Shown here: positions 35,645 through 44,894 of the stretch, in pieces
How positions within the stretch are numbered: the first letter of the stretch is position 1
Layout: each line of letters opens with the position of its first letter
Assembly (NCBI RefSeq): GCF_019212185.1
Contig: NZ_CP078138.1
Span: 1,160,501 to 1,224,500 of the forward strand
Direction: 5' to 3'
Source: Pseudomonas fluorescens
GTDB taxonomy: Bacteria > Pseudomonadota > Gammaproteobacteria > Pseudomonadales > Pseudomonadaceae
Length of the DNA stretch: 64,000 nucleotides
The notes under the pieces: model-generated
Database searches by the model: none
What the model was told of the DNA's origin: nothing
Seen by the model: the letters and a program-made list of their open reading frames with translations, nothing else
Translations under genes and position numbers: made by a program

Positions 35645-36055
35645 ATGCAAATCCAAGTCAACAGCGATAACCATATTGAAAGCAGCATCCGACTGGAGGA
35701 GTGGGTACGTACTACCATTGAGAGCACGCTCGAACGTTATGAAGAAGATCTGACCCGTGTTGAGGTCTACCTGCGGGATGAGAACGGCGACAAGCCCGGT
35801 CCCCACGATTTAAGTTGCCGCCTGGAAGCACGGCCAAAAGGCCATCAACCACTGTCGGTGTCCGCCAAGGGCGATACCCTGGAACAGGCGATTGACAGCG
35901 CGGCCACCAAACTGGAACACGCGTTGGAACATCTGTTTGGTCGACTGCAAGGCAAGCCACGCGCTGCCGGGAAAAACCAGCCAATCAACAAAGTGAATGA
36001 AGACGCACTGGAGCAGGAATTCCTGGAAAACGAAAATGCTGTGATCAACGGCTGA
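35645..36055 (+). CDS. HPF/RaiA-family ribosome-associated protein
   Basis: A 136-residue protein. Residues 1-100 have the HPF/YfiA fold: MQIQVNSDNHIESSIRLEEW, a helix VRTTIESTLERYEEDLTRVE, the strand VYLRDENGD, and the second helix LEQAIDSAATKLEHALEHLF. The tail is short, charged and probably disordered, unlike long HPF. The family binds the 30S decoding site under stress. The 212 bases upstream are T-rich in places and contain no clear gene. Confidence 0.8.
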   Translation: MQIQVNSDNHIESSIRLEEWVRTTIESTLERYEEDLTRVEVYLRDENGDKPGPHDLSCRLEARPKGHQPLSVSAKGDTLEQAIDSAATKLEHALEHLFGRLQGKPRAAGKNQPINKVNEDALEQEFLENENAVING

Positions 36056-36075
36056 CCGGTTTTTCATCCTCTACA

Positions 36076-36101
36076 AGCGGGCCTGCATTTGCAGGCCCGC
36101 T
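36076..36101. terminator. Bidirectional terminator
   Basis: AGCGGGCCTGCA-TT-TGCAGGCCCGCT, a perfect 12-base stem, followed by TTCATTT on the plus strand. It lies between the convergent HPF-like gene and the MFS gene. Confidence 0.85.
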
Positions 36102-36106
36102 TTCAT

Positions 36107-37603
36107 TTAGCTGCGTCGGAAAAAATACCGACTCAGCAGCGCCAGCCCACACGCACCCAACCCTGCAAACAACATCGCCCAACCGGCGCCATGGCGCAGT
36201 GCTGCCTGGGCATCGTTGAGTGCCAGCCCCGGCGAATCCAACTTACCCGCTGCAATGTTTTGGCTGATGGCCGGCCAGTCCAGTGCAGTGCTCGCAGGCA
36301 ACACCTCAGCCAGTTGATGGCTGATGCCCAGCAACAGCACCAGGCCCATCAGCGCGATGTTGATTGCCAAGGTAATTAATCGTGCGCTCAGGTCGATGCC
36401 CGACGCCATGCCCGCGCGGTCGGCGGACACCGAGCCCGTGGTGGTGTTGGTAGTGGGCGAGTTGGTCAGCGCCAGGCCCACGCCCGTCAGCACGCAGCTA
36501 GCCAGTATCAGCCTGATATCCGGGTGTTCGGCCATGTTGATGGCGGCCATGGCCAGAAACCCAATAGCCATCAGTCCCAGACCCAAAGGGATGACGCCTT
36601 CGGCGCCATAGCGCAGGGCGAGGCGCTCGGCCAGCGGCGGAACCAGCAGGGTCGGCAAGGTGTAGGCAAGCAGGGCCGCGCCAGTGGTCAGGGTGTCGTA
36701 ACCCAGGCCGGCCTGGAAGTACAACGGCAGGTAGATCATGAAAGGCCAGAAGCTGAAGTTCATGCCGATCGAGCCCATCAGCGCACCGTTGAAACGGTGG
36801 ATGCGAAATACCGCGAAGTCGAACATCGGGTGCGCGCTGCGGCGCTCAATCACGATAAACAACAGTAACGCAGCCAGCGCCAGGCCGGCCCAACCCGTTA
36901 CAAAGCCATTTTCGCTGCCTTGGGTGATGAAGTAGACCAGTGCAAACACCGACAGCGTCAACGTCAGCATGCCGGCGATATCGAGGCGATGAGTGGCCGG
37001 GTCGCGGGATTCTTCCACGCTGACGCGCAGCAGTACCAAGGTGAACAATGTCAGTGGCACATGCACCAGGAACACCCAGCGCCAATCCGCCACGGCCAGG
37101 ATCAACGCGCCGACCATCGGCCCGAAGCCGAGACCCACGCCGGCAATCACGCCCCATATGGCAAATGCCCGCGCCCGCGCTGCCGGGTCGCGGAACAGGT
37201 GCGAGAGGATGGCGAACTGACAAATCATCATCGCCCCACCGCCAATGCCCTGGACAAACCGCGCGACAATCAATGTGGAGGCGCTGTCGGTCAGCCCACA
37301 CACCAGCGAAGCCACGGCAAATACCCATAGGCACAACACCAGCATGCGTCGACGGCCAAAGCGGTCGGCCAATGTGCCTGCCGCCATCAGCACGCTGGTG
37401 CAGGCCAGGGTGTAGGCGTTCATGATCCATTGGGCGTCCTGGAAACCGGTGCCCAGTTGCTGTTCCAAGGTGGGCAGGATGATCGGCACGCTGGAAATTT
37501 CCAGGCCGAACATCAGTGCCACCAGGCACACGGCGGTGAGGGCCAGGTTGTTTCTGGCGGTGCTGGGTGTGCTGGCGCCCGATAAGGTGGCGGCGGGTGG
37601 CAT
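36107..37603 (-). CDS. MFS drug exporter, DHA2 (14-helix) family
   Basis: A 498-residue proton-driven exporter. The first helix NNLALTAVCLVALMFGLEIS and motif A in GTLADRFGRRRML place it in DHA2/QacA-EmrB. Motif C is in IWGVIAGVGLGFGPMVGA. About 14 hydrophobic segments are visible. No membrane-fusion gene lies beside it. ATG at 37603 follows CAGGAGA. It is divergent from a LysR gene 106 bases away that probably controls it. Confidence 0.92.
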   Translation of the reverse strand: MPPAATLSGASTPSTARNNLALTAVCLVALMFGLEISSVPIILPTLEQQLGTGFQDAQWIMNAYTLACTSVLMAAGTLADRFGRRRMLVLCLWVFAVASLVCGLTDSASTLIVARFVQGIGGGAMMICQFAILSHLFRDPAARARAFAIWGVIAGVGLGFGPMVGALILAVADWRWVFLVHVPLTLFTLVLLRVSVEESRDPATHRLDIAGMLTLTLSVFALVYFITQGSENGFVTGWAGLALAALLLFIVIERRSAHPMFDFAVFRIHRFNGALMGSIGMNFSFWPFMIYLPLYFQAGLGYDTLTTGAALLAYTLPTLLVPPLAERLALRYGAEGVIPLGLGLMAIGFLAMAAINMAEHPDIRLILASCVLTGVGLALTNSPTTNTTTGSVSADRAGMASGIDLSARLITLAINIALMGLVLLLGISHQLAEVLPASTALDWPAISQNIAAGKLDSPGLALNDAQAALRHGAGWAMLFAGLGACGLALLSRYFFRRS

Positions 37604-37709
37604 GGGATTCTCCTGTGGATAAACGATGGGAGTCATTCTCGCGGGAACCTGGTTCTTTATTCGTGATAAGTTTTCTTTGCATAGGGGACTCAAGGGCGAC
37701 AATTGCACC

Positions 37710-38582
37710 ATGGCCACACCACGTTTTGATGGCGTTGAACTCTTTCTGCAGATCGTCGAAAGCGGCAACCTGACCGAGGCCGCCGAACGGCTCAATCTCA
37801 CGCGCTCGGCGGTGGGCAAGGGTTTGGCGCGGCTGGAGGCGCGGCTTGGCACGTGCCTGTTACAGCGTTCGACCCGTCGCCAACGGCTCACCGAAGACGG
37901 CCAGGTCTATTACGAACATTGCCTGCGCGCACTGGCGGAACTGGAGGCAGCGCAATCCGTCCTGGAAAGTGGTCGCCAACAACCGCGGGGACGCTTAAGG
38001 GTGAGTTTGCCGCTGGCATTCGGGCATCACTACGCGGCGCCCGCACTGTGGGGCTTGATGGCGCGTTATCCAGAGCTGGAAATCGAGATTTGCTTCGCCG
38101 ACCGGCTGGTGGATCTGGCCCAGGAAGGCTTCGACGTGGCCGTGCGAATCGGCCCGCTGCCCGACACCGACCGCCTCAGCGCGCGCCGCCTGGGTGAGCA
38201 GTCCGTGTGCCTGGCGGCTGCGCCGGCGTATTTGCAACGTGTGGGGCCAATTGAATCGATCGACGACCTCGCCGGCCACCGAGGTATCGCCTATCGCAGC
38301 AACACCCCACACCGTTCCCGGGTGGTTTCGCTGCTGCTGATGGACGACCTCCAGGCCGTGGCCGATGCCGCTATCGCGGGCGTGGGCCTGGCCAGATTGC
38401 CGAGTTGGCTGGTGGCGCACTATGTGCTGCGTGGACAACTGGAAGCCGTGTTGCCCAGCTACCGTGAGCAGCCGTCACCGATCCATGTGATCTGGCCCAC
38501 GGCGGCCCATATGCCGGCCAAGACGCGCTGTGCCATCGACGCGTTGGTGGCCGGCACGCCGTCGTGCCTGGCGGGCAGTTGA
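37710..38582 (+). CDS. LysR-family regulator
   Basis: A 290-residue LysR protein. The helix-turn-helix is VELFLQIVESGNLTEAAERL with LNLTRSAVGKGLARLEARLG; the CrgA/DmlR-type effector domain has GRLRVSLPLAFGHHYAAPAL and FDVAVRIGPLPD. ATG at 37710 is used because the earlier in-frame start would add unrelated residues. It is divergent from the MFS exporter and abuts the fecA stop with no gap. Confidence 0.9.
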   Translation: MATPRFDGVELFLQIVESGNLTEAAERLNLTRSAVGKGLARLEARLGTCLLQRSTRRQRLTEDGQVYYEHCLRALAELEAAQSVLESGRQQPRGRLRVSLPLAFGHHYAAPALWGLMARYPELEIEICFADRLVDLAQEGFDVAVRIGPLPDTDRLSARRLGEQSVCLAAAPAYLQRVGPIESIDDLAGHRGIAYRSNTPHRSRVVSLLLMDDLQAVADAAIAGVGLARLPSWLVAHYVLRGQLEAVLPSYREQPSPIHVIWPTAAHMPAKTRCAIDALVAGTPSCLAGS

Positions 38583-40937
38583 TCAGAACGCGATGGACGT
38601 CTGCACATACACCGTACGCGGCTCACCCACGTATTTGCCCTTGTTGTTGTCGTCGAACGAGCGCGTGAAGTACTGGGTGTTGAAGACGTTTTTCACGCCG
38701 ACCGCGACCGTCAGATCCGACAGCTGTGGGCCGAAATCGTAGGCGGCGCGGCTGCTGAACAGCATGTAGCCGGGGATCTTGCCAGTGCTGCCGTCGGCGC
38801 TTTCGGTGCCGGTGTTGGCGTTGTCGGCGTACTGATTGCTCTGGAAGCTGCTATCGACATTCAGCTGCCACGGACCTTCGGTGTAGCCGACACCCAGGGT
38901 GCCCTTGTGTTTGGAAGAGAAGGGCACGCGGTTGCCCTTGTTCGGGCCATCTTCGCGAATGGTTGCATCGACGTAGGCGTAGGTGGCATAGACATCGAAG
39001 CCGGCCAGTGCCGGATTGAGGCCCTCAAGCGCATAGTTGACGCTGGTCTCGATGCCTTGGTGGCGGGTCTCGCCACGGGCAATCACCGAATCGTTGGTCT
39101 GGTTGCTTTCGTACTGGTTGTCGAAGTTGATCAGGAAGGCGCCAATTTCTGCCCGCAGGTTGCCGCCGTCATAGCGGGTGCCGAGTTCCCAGGTCCGGGC
39201 TTTCTCCGGTTTCACTTCGCCGCTGGTTACCCGGTTGGGCATCTGGCTGTACTGCACGCTGCCGAAAGAGCCTTCGGTATTGGCGTACAGGTTCCACTCG
39301 TCGGTCAGGTGATACAGCACATTCAAGGCCGGCAGCGTGGTGCTGTAGTCGCCCTTGTACTTCACATCGGTCAGGTTGTTGGATTGCTGCGAATCGATCA
39401 TCTCGTAGCGCACGCCCGGGGTAATGGTCCACTTGCCGATATCGATGCGGTCGTCGACGAAGAATGCATTGGCCTCGGTGCCGCCACGGGTATCGCGGTC
39501 GTTGCGGCTGTCGGTGGTGGGCAATTGCTGGTTGGCGCTGATCGGCGTGCGGTAGCGCAGTTCGTGACCGGCTTCGTTGATGTAGCGGTAGCCGACGCCG
39601 ACCTCATGGCTGCTCTGGCCAAGGTCGAAACCCTGGGCAAAACGGGTTTCCAGGCCACGCACCCAATACTCGCGGGGTGACAGCGAGAGGAACGAGCCCT
39701 GATCCAGATAACCGCTGCGCAGGGTCTTGGTGAAGAAGCTGTTGACGGTGAATTCGCGGCGATCCTGCTCATAGCGGTAGCCGACGTTGAACATCGTGCG
39801 GCGGCCCCAGAACTTGTCGTAGGGACGGGTCGACTGGTACGGATCGGCATCGTAGTCCGCAACGTTGAGGCCGCCGGGCATGTCGGCGTTGCCTTCGTAG
39901 TACTGGGCCATCGCATTGAAGCTGTTGGCGTCGTCGAGCTGGTATTTGCCCTTGAGGATCAGGTCGTCGATTTGCGTGTCGCTGTGCTCGCGCCAGTCGC
40001 CGCCACGGGTGCCGGAGTACAGGAGCGCGCCGCCCAGGCCGTTATCCGCGGTACCGCCGGCCAATAGATTGCCAGTGCTTTTGAAGCCATCATGGCTGGA
40101 GGACGGACTGGTCTCGGTCTGCAACCCGCCTTTGACGGTCGGTTCGTCGGGAATCGCCCGGGTCACGAAGTTGACGATGCCGCCGACGTTCTGCGGGCCA
40201 TAACGTACCGCGCCGCCGCCACGCACCACGTCCACCGCGTCCATGTTGCCCATGCTGATCGGCGCGAAGGACAGTTGTGGCTGGCCGTAGGGGGCGAACG
40301 GCACGGGAATGCCGTCCATCAGTACCGTCGAGCGCGAGGCCAGGCGCGGGTTCAGGCCACGGATGCCGAAGTTCAGCGCCATGTCGTGACTGCCGGTGCC
40401 GTTGTTGTCCGGGGCATTGACGCCGGGGACGCGGTTCAGCACGTCGCGGGCCTGGGTCGCGCCCTGGCGTTCGAATTCTTCACGGCGCACCACATCCCGC
40501 GCACCGGGGTGTTCAAAGACGTTGATCGCCGCCGCATCCCCCAGCCAGTCGCCGACCACACTCGACTCACCGAGCTCCAGAGTCTGGGGCGCGACCGGGT
40601 CAGCGGCAGGCTGCAGGCTGAACGCGTTATTGCCCTCGGCGCGGGCTTGCAGGCCGGTGCCTTCGAGCAGTTCGTGCAAGCCGTTTTCGGCGTCATAGCT
40701 GCCGCGCAGGCCCTGACTCTGCAAGCCGCTGGTGACCTGGGAACCGAATGAGATCAGCACCCCGGCTTCACGACCGAACTGATTCAGCGCGCTTTCCAGC
40801 GACGTCGGGGCGATCTGATAAACCTTTGTCTCACTGGCCAGTGCCATCGGCAGGGCGGCGAAGCTGAGGCTGGCGCCCAGAACAAGCTGGCGCAACGAGC
40901 GGGCGAGGGGAGTCAGGCGAGTAGCAGGGGTGGACAT
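38583..40937 (-). CDS. fecA: TonB-dependent ferric citrate-type receptor FecA
   Basis: A 784-residue outer-membrane receptor. A signal peptide ends near ALPMALA. An STN signalling domain covers about residues 38-115 (YQIAPTSLESALNQFGREAG), the plug runs from about 130 to 265 (DVLNRVPGVNAPDNNGTGSH, VVRGGGAVRYGPQNVGGIVN), and the barrel ends in VYVQTSIAF. The last strands (RSFDDNNKGKYVGEPRTVYV) closely resemble E. coli FecA. The STN domain signals through the adjacent FecR to FecI. It lies 104 bases after fecR on the same strand; AGGATCG precedes the ATG. Confidence 0.9.
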   Translation of the reverse strand: MSTPATRLTPLARSLRQLVLGASLSFAALPMALASETKVYQIAPTSLESALNQFGREAGVLISFGSQVTSGLQSQGLRGSYDAENGLHELLEGTGLQARAEGNNAFSLQPAADPVAPQTLELGESSVVGDWLGDAAAINVFEHPGARDVVRREEFERQGATQARDVLNRVPGVNAPDNNGTGSHDMALNFGIRGLNPRLASRSTVLMDGIPVPFAPYGQPQLSFAPISMGNMDAVDVVRGGGAVRYGPQNVGGIVNFVTRAIPDEPTVKGGLQTETSPSSSHDGFKSTGNLLAGGTADNGLGGALLYSGTRGGDWREHSDTQIDDLILKGKYQLDDANSFNAMAQYYEGNADMPGGLNVADYDADPYQSTRPYDKFWGRRTMFNVGYRYEQDRREFTVNSFFTKTLRSGYLDQGSFLSLSPREYWVRGLETRFAQGFDLGQSSHEVGVGYRYINEAGHELRYRTPISANQQLPTTDSRNDRDTRGGTEANAFFVDDRIDIGKWTITPGVRYEMIDSQQSNNLTDVKYKGDYSTTLPALNVLYHLTDEWNLYANTEGSFGSVQYSQMPNRVTSGEVKPEKARTWELGTRYDGGNLRAEIGAFLINFDNQYESNQTNDSVIARGETRHQGIETSVNYALEGLNPALAGFDVYATYAYVDATIREDGPNKGNRVPFSSKHKGTLGVGYTEGPWQLNVDSSFQSNQYADNANTGTESADGSTGKIPGYMLFSSRAAYDFGPQLSDLTVAVGVKNVFNTQYFTRSFDDNNKGKYVGEPRTVYVQTSIAF

Positions 40938-41041
40938 GGGGACGATCCTGAGAAGGGGCAATCAAGGTGGCTTTCCTTCTCTGTCACGCCAGATCTGAAA
41001 AACAGCTCACACAGATTCAAAATAATGTTGCGAGGCGAGGG

Positions 41042-41986
41042 TTACGCTCGCGCCTGCACCGTCACCCAGTAGCGGGTAAAGCGCTGCACTTTCACCGGCA
41101 GGCTGATTTCCAGCAGTTCGAGGACGCGCTCACTGTCGTCCAGTGGGTAGCTGCCGGAGATCAGCAGGTCGGCGACTTGTGGATCGCAGTTGAGCTGGCC
41201 GCGTCGATAGCGGCCCAACTCGTCGAGAAAGTCCGCCAGGCGCATGTGAGCCGCCACCAGCATGCCGTCGGTCCAGGCGCCGCTGTTGGCATCCAGGGCG
41301 CGTGGCGCGTCCCAGTGCTGGTCGGTGAATGCCAATTGCTGGTTGGGCCCGATCGACAGCGAAGCACCGCTGTTGGCAGTGAGCTCGACACGCCCGGCGA
41401 ATACCGCTACCTGGGTGCTGTTGCGCAGCTGGCGCACGTTCAGTCGCGCCGAATCGCTGCGTAACAGGCCCTGGGCGGTTTGCAGGTGCAGGCTTTTGCT
41501 TGCGGTCAGCATGATTTCGCCGTCGAGCAGGCGAATCAGCCGCTGTCCGGCCTCGCTACGCACGTCCACCGAAGTATTGGTGTTGAGTTGCAACTGGCTG
41601 CCATCTTCCAGTTGCAGCTTGCGCCGCTGGCCGATCGGGCTGCGGTAGTCGGCCAGCATCGGCATCAGCGGCTCGCGCAGGCCCCAGGTCGCGGCACAAC
41701 CGGCGCCAAGGATCAGCAGCAACTTGAGCGCCTGGCGCCGGCTGCCGGACTTCGGCGCATTGAGGGCCGTGTGCGCCAACGGCGACGATAAGCCACGCAG
41801 GCGCTGATTGACCCGTTGCATATGATCCCAGGCACGCTGATGTTCGCTGTGGGCGTTCAGCCACTGTTGAAAGGCGTGCTGTTGGCGCGGGCTGAGGGGG
41901 CCGTTCTGGATTTCCAGGAGCCAGTGGACCGCCTGCTCGGCGACCTGTGCAGAGAAGTCAGCAGCGCTATTTATACCCGCCATCAT
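41042..41986 (-). CDS. fecR: FecR-type anti-sigma/sigma regulator
   Basis: A 314-residue single-pass protein. The cytoplasmic DUF4880 domain starts the chain (AEQAVHWLLEIQNGPLSPRQ, HQRAWDHMQRVNQRL), one membrane helix lies at about 88-105 (LKLLLILGAGCAATWGL), then the periplasmic FecR domain (SPIGQRRKLQLEDGSQLQLN) and a C-terminal STN-interacting part. It relays receptor occupancy to the sigma factor. Its ATG overlaps the fecI stop as ATGA, which makes it translationally coupled. Confidence 0.92.
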   Translation of the reverse strand: MMAGINSAADFSAQVAEQAVHWLLEIQNGPLSPRQQHAFQQWLNAHSEHQRAWDHMQRVNQRLRGLSSPLAHTALNAPKSGSRRQALKLLLILGAGCAATWGLREPLMPMLADYRSPIGQRRKLQLEDGSQLQLNTNTSVDVRSEAGQRLIRLLDGEIMLTASKSLHLQTAQGLLRSDSARLNVRQLRNSTQVAVFAGRVELTANSGASLSIGPNQQLAFTDQHWDAPRALDANSGAWTDGMLVAAHMRLADFLDELGRYRRGQLNCDPQVADLLISGSYPLDDSERVLELLEISLPVKVQRFTRYWVTVQARA

Positions 41987-42471
41987 TGGGCGAAGTAGCA
42001 GCGCATGGCTGCCATGGTCAGGTGGCGTTTTACCGTGGCGATGGAAATCCCCAGCTCCTGGGCAATTTCGCGATGCTTCAGGCCATCGACCTGGGCCAGC
42101 AGGAACGCACGTTTGACCGGGCGCGGCAGGCCGTCGAGCAGTTGGTCGAGTTCGACCAGGGTTTGCAGGATGATCGCTTTTTCTTCTTCGCTGGGAATGA
42201 CCTGCTCCGGCATCTGCGCCAGCGCATCGAGATAGGCGCGCTCAAGGTCCTGACGGCGGTAGTAATTGAACAGCACGCGCTTGGCGACAGTAGTGAGGAA
42301 TGCACGAGGCTCGATGATGGGGCTGGCCTCGCGAGCGGTCAGAACCCGGATGAAGGTGTCCTGCGCCAGGTCGGCGGCGTTGTGCGGGCAGCCGAGCTTG
42401 CGCCGCAACCAGCCGGTGAGCCAGTTGTGATGGGCGTGGTAGAGGCTTTCAACGGTATTGGCTGGAGGCAA
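41983..42471 (-). CDS. fecI: ECF sigma factor FecI
   Basis: About 162 residues. Region 2 spans SLYHAHHNWLTGWLRRKLGC and DLAQDTFIRVL; region 4 spans PVKRAFLLAQVDGLKHREIAQELGISIATVKRHL. The start is uncertain: no ATG lies at the right place. TTG at 42471 with GCGGAGTGG upstream gives a normal FecI N-terminus (PPANTVESLY). The frame is open to 42552. A Fur-box-like site lies about 130 bases upstream, so iron should repress it. Confidence 0.88.
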   Translation of the reverse strand: MPPANTVESLYHAHHNWLTGWLRRKLGCPHNAADLAQDTFIRVLTAREASPIIEPRAFLTTVAKRVLFNYYRRQDLERAYLDALAQMPEQVIPSEEEKAIILQTLVELDQLLDGLPRPVKRAFLLAQVDGLKHREIAQELGISIATVKRHLTMAAMRCYFAQ

Positions 42472-42602
42472 CGCGACCACTCCGCAAACATGCAGATGCT
42501 TTAGAGAACAAGAATTGTTCGCATTGTAGAGGGCGATGCTGTCATTCGGCAATCAGCGCTGACCGAAGGCGGTGGGCTTTTTCATCGGAGTATTTTGCAC
42601 AT

Positions 42603-42621
42603 GAGAATATTTATCATTATT
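42603..42621. promoter_or_regulatory. Fur box candidate
   Basis: GAGAATATTTATCATTATT matches the 19-base Fur consensus at about 14 positions and continues into another TATC. It lies between fecI and the divergent DUF3649-PepSY cassette, so one site could repress both arms under iron-replete conditions. Confidence 0.7.
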
Positions 42622-42689
42622 ATCGCCGTCTGTTGACCCTGCGCTGGCACGGACCGCGCGCAGATTCCCTTCCGTTTCAAGGTCGAAAC

Positions 42690-42983
42690 ATGAAAAGCCT
42701 TCCCATGTCCTATCGCCTGGCTGTCACTTCACGAGTGCTGGCCGCCTTGTTTGGCGGCTATCTGCTTGCGGCACTGGCCAGCATCTGCCTGAGCCTTTGG
42801 CTGCCGATGCCCCGTGCCGAAGCGGTGGTCAGCGGCATGATGACCTCGTTCCTGGTGTACCTGGTCGCGGTGCTCTGGTGCTTCGCCAGTCGCAGTGCCT
42901 GGCAGGCCTGGTTTGGATTGGCGGTGCCGGGCCTGGTGCTGGCCGCATTCGGCGGTTTGGGTTACTGGCTGGGGCAATCATGA
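42690..42983 (+). CDS. DUF3649 membrane protein
   Basis: A 97-residue protein with three hydrophobic segments (about 15-37, 45-62, 70-92). YRLAVTSRVLAALFGGYLLA and FASRSAWQAWFG fit DUF3649, a family found upstream of PepSY-domain genes in iron-uptake regions. Its function is not known; it probably works with the reductase-like protein encoded next. ATG at 42690 follows AAGGTCG. It overlaps the next gene as ATGA. Confidence 0.85.
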   Translation: MKSLPMSYRLAVTSRVLAALFGGYLLAALASICLSLWLPMPRAEAVVSGMMTSFLVYLVAVLWCFASRSAWQAWFGLAVPGLVLAAFGGLGYWLGQS

Positions 42984-44560
42984 AAGAGGGCTTTCGTCAG
43001 GCAATGGCCTGGCTGCACACCTGGACCGGCTTGATCTTCGGCTGGATTCTGTTCGCGATTTTCCTCACGGGTACCCTGTCGTATTTCAAGGACGAGATCA
43101 GCCACTGGATGCAGCCGGAAGTGCCGCTGCGCTCGGTCAGCAGTGAGGCCAGCCTGACGTTGGCCCAGCACTATCTACAGCAACACGCCGCCGATGCCGG
43201 GCGTTGGGTGATCAGCCTGCCGAGCGCGCGCGATCCGGGGCTGTCGGTGTCCTGGCAGATGCCCGGTAACGAGGGCCGGCGTGGCCCACGGGAGAATCGC
43301 CAACTCGACCCGCTGAGCGGCGAAGAGATTCAGGTCCGCGATACCCGTGCCGGCGATTTCTTTTACCGCTTCCACTACCAGTTGCAGATGCCTCATCCCT
43401 GGGGACGCTGGTTGGCCACAAGCGCCGCGATGCTGATGCTGGTGGCGCTGATCACCGGGATCATTACCCATAAGAAGATCTTCAAGGACTTCTTCACCTT
43501 CCGTCCGCGCAAGGGCCAGCGCTCCTGGCTCGACGGGCACAACGCGGTGGGGGTACTGGTGTTGCCGTTTCACTTGATGATCACCTACAGCAGCCTGGTG
43601 ATCTTCATGTACATGGTGATGCCGGCGAGCATTCTGGTGGCCTACAAGGGCGACACCGACAGCTTTTTCAGCGAACTGTTTCCGGCGTCCACCGATGCGC
43701 CAGTGGCGGCGGGTCAGCCCGGTCAATTGCTGGCGCTGGCGCCGTTCATTGAAAAGGCCCAGGCGCATTGGGGCGGTGGACAGGTCAGCCTGGTGACCGT
43801 GAGCCAACCGGGCGACCTCAAGGCCACAGTGAATCTCATGCGCAGCAGCGCCGACCGGGTGGCCTACGAGTTTGGCAGCGCGGTGGCCTTCGATGGAGTC
43901 AACGGCCAGTTCCTCGGCGCCGACCCGCAACGTTCGGCACCGATGGTGCTGGCCGGCAGTGTTTACGGTCTGCATCTGGGGCACTTTGCCGGTACGGCTC
44001 TGCGCTGGCTGTACTTCATCTGTGGCCTGGCCGGCACCGCGATGATCGGCACCGGGCTGGTGATCTGGCTCGGCAAGCGCCAGTTGAAGCATGCAAAAAG
44101 CGCGGTGATGCCGTTTGAGTTGCGCCTGGTGGAAGTGGCGAATATCGCCAGCATGTCCGGTCTGGTGATTGCCGTGGCCGTTTACTTCTGGGCCAACCGT
44201 CTGTTGCCAGTGGGCTTTGCCGAGCGCGCCGAATGGGAAGTGAACAGCTTTTTCATCGCCTGGGGGCTGAGCCTGGTGCATGCGGCCCTGCGTCCGGGGC
44301 GCGCTGCCTGGGTTGAGCAATTGACGCTGGCGGCGCTGTTGTTCTGCGGCGTGCCGCTGCTCAACGCCCTGACCACCGCGAATGGCCTGATCATCTCGTT
44401 GATCCTGGGCGATCGAGCCATGCTCGGCTTTGACCTGACGTGCCTGGGCAGCGGCCTGTTCCTGGCCTGGGCTGCGTGGAAAATGCAGCGTGCCACGGCG
44501 CTTGCGCCCAAAGGTGCCGAGCGTGCGCGAAAAGTCCCCCTTGCGCAGAAGGTGATCTGA
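42980..44560 (+). CDS. PepSY-associated membrane protein, putative siderophore-iron reductase
   Basis: A 526-residue inner-membrane protein. The N-terminal helix (AMAWLHTWTGLIFGWILFAI) with FLTGTLSYFKDEISHW is the PepSY_TM signature; further helices lie near residues 145-160, 185-210, 345-370, 390-410, 425-440 and 460-510. Histidines in helices (LHTWTG, HNAVG, FHLMIT) could hold heme, as in the FoxB/PiuB-like ferric reductases. It probably releases iron from a siderophore after uptake. It is coupled to both neighbours and lies upstream of an ECF/FecR/receptor set. Confidence 0.85.
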   Translation: MKEGFRQAMAWLHTWTGLIFGWILFAIFLTGTLSYFKDEISHWMQPEVPLRSVSSEASLTLAQHYLQQHAADAGRWVISLPSARDPGLSVSWQMPGNEGRRGPRENRQLDPLSGEEIQVRDTRAGDFFYRFHYQLQMPHPWGRWLATSAAMLMLVALITGIITHKKIFKDFFTFRPRKGQRSWLDGHNAVGVLVLPFHLMITYSSLVIFMYMVMPASILVAYKGDTDSFFSELFPASTDAPVAAGQPGQLLALAPFIEKAQAHWGGGQVSLVTVSQPGDLKATVNLMRSSADRVAYEFGSAVAFDGVNGQFLGADPQRSAPMVLAGSVYGLHLGHFAGTALRWLYFICGLAGTAMIGTGLVIWLGKRQLKHAKSAVMPFELRLVEVANIASMSGLVIAVAVYFWANRLLPVGFAERAEWEVNSFFIAWGLSLVHAALRPGRAAWVEQLTLAALLFCGVPLLNALTTANGLIISLILGDRAMLGFDLTCLGSGLFLAWAAWKMQRATALAPKGAERARKVPLAQKVI

Positions 44561-44878
44561 ATGTTGCTCGCCCTGTTGCTGTGTTACGGCGGTTTCAGCG
44601 CCCTGTGTGTGTCGATGGATCGGCACCACCGTGACTTGTTGGGACGCACACCGACTACGCGCCAGCGTCATCTGCTCAAAGCCTTGGGTTGGAGCTTGTT
44701 GGCGTTGTCGATGTGGCCGGCAGTAGCGGCGGCCGGCTGGAGCCTGGGGCTGGTGGACTGGTGTGCAGCGCTGATGGCCAGCGCGCTGCTGCTGGTCTGG
44801 TTGCTGCCGTATCGGCCGCGCCTGGCGCTGTCTCTGGCGGTCGCCGGGCTGCTCGGCAGTCCGCTGGCGCTGTTGTAG
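44561..44878 (+). CDS. DUF3325 membrane protein
   Basis: A 105-residue protein with three or four hydrophobic helices. MLLALLLCYGGFSALCVSMD and RHHRDLLGR at the N-terminus are DUF3325 features. The family almost always follows PepSY_TM genes in iron regions. Function is unknown. Its ATG directly follows the stop of the PepSY gene. Confidence 0.85.
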   Translation: MLLALLLCYGGFSALCVSMDRHHRDLLGRTPTTRQRHLLKALGWSLLALSMWPAVAAAGWSLGLVDWCAALMASALLLVWLLPYRPRLALSLAVAGLLGSPLALL

Positions 44879-44894
44879 TCGAGTCGAATCTGCA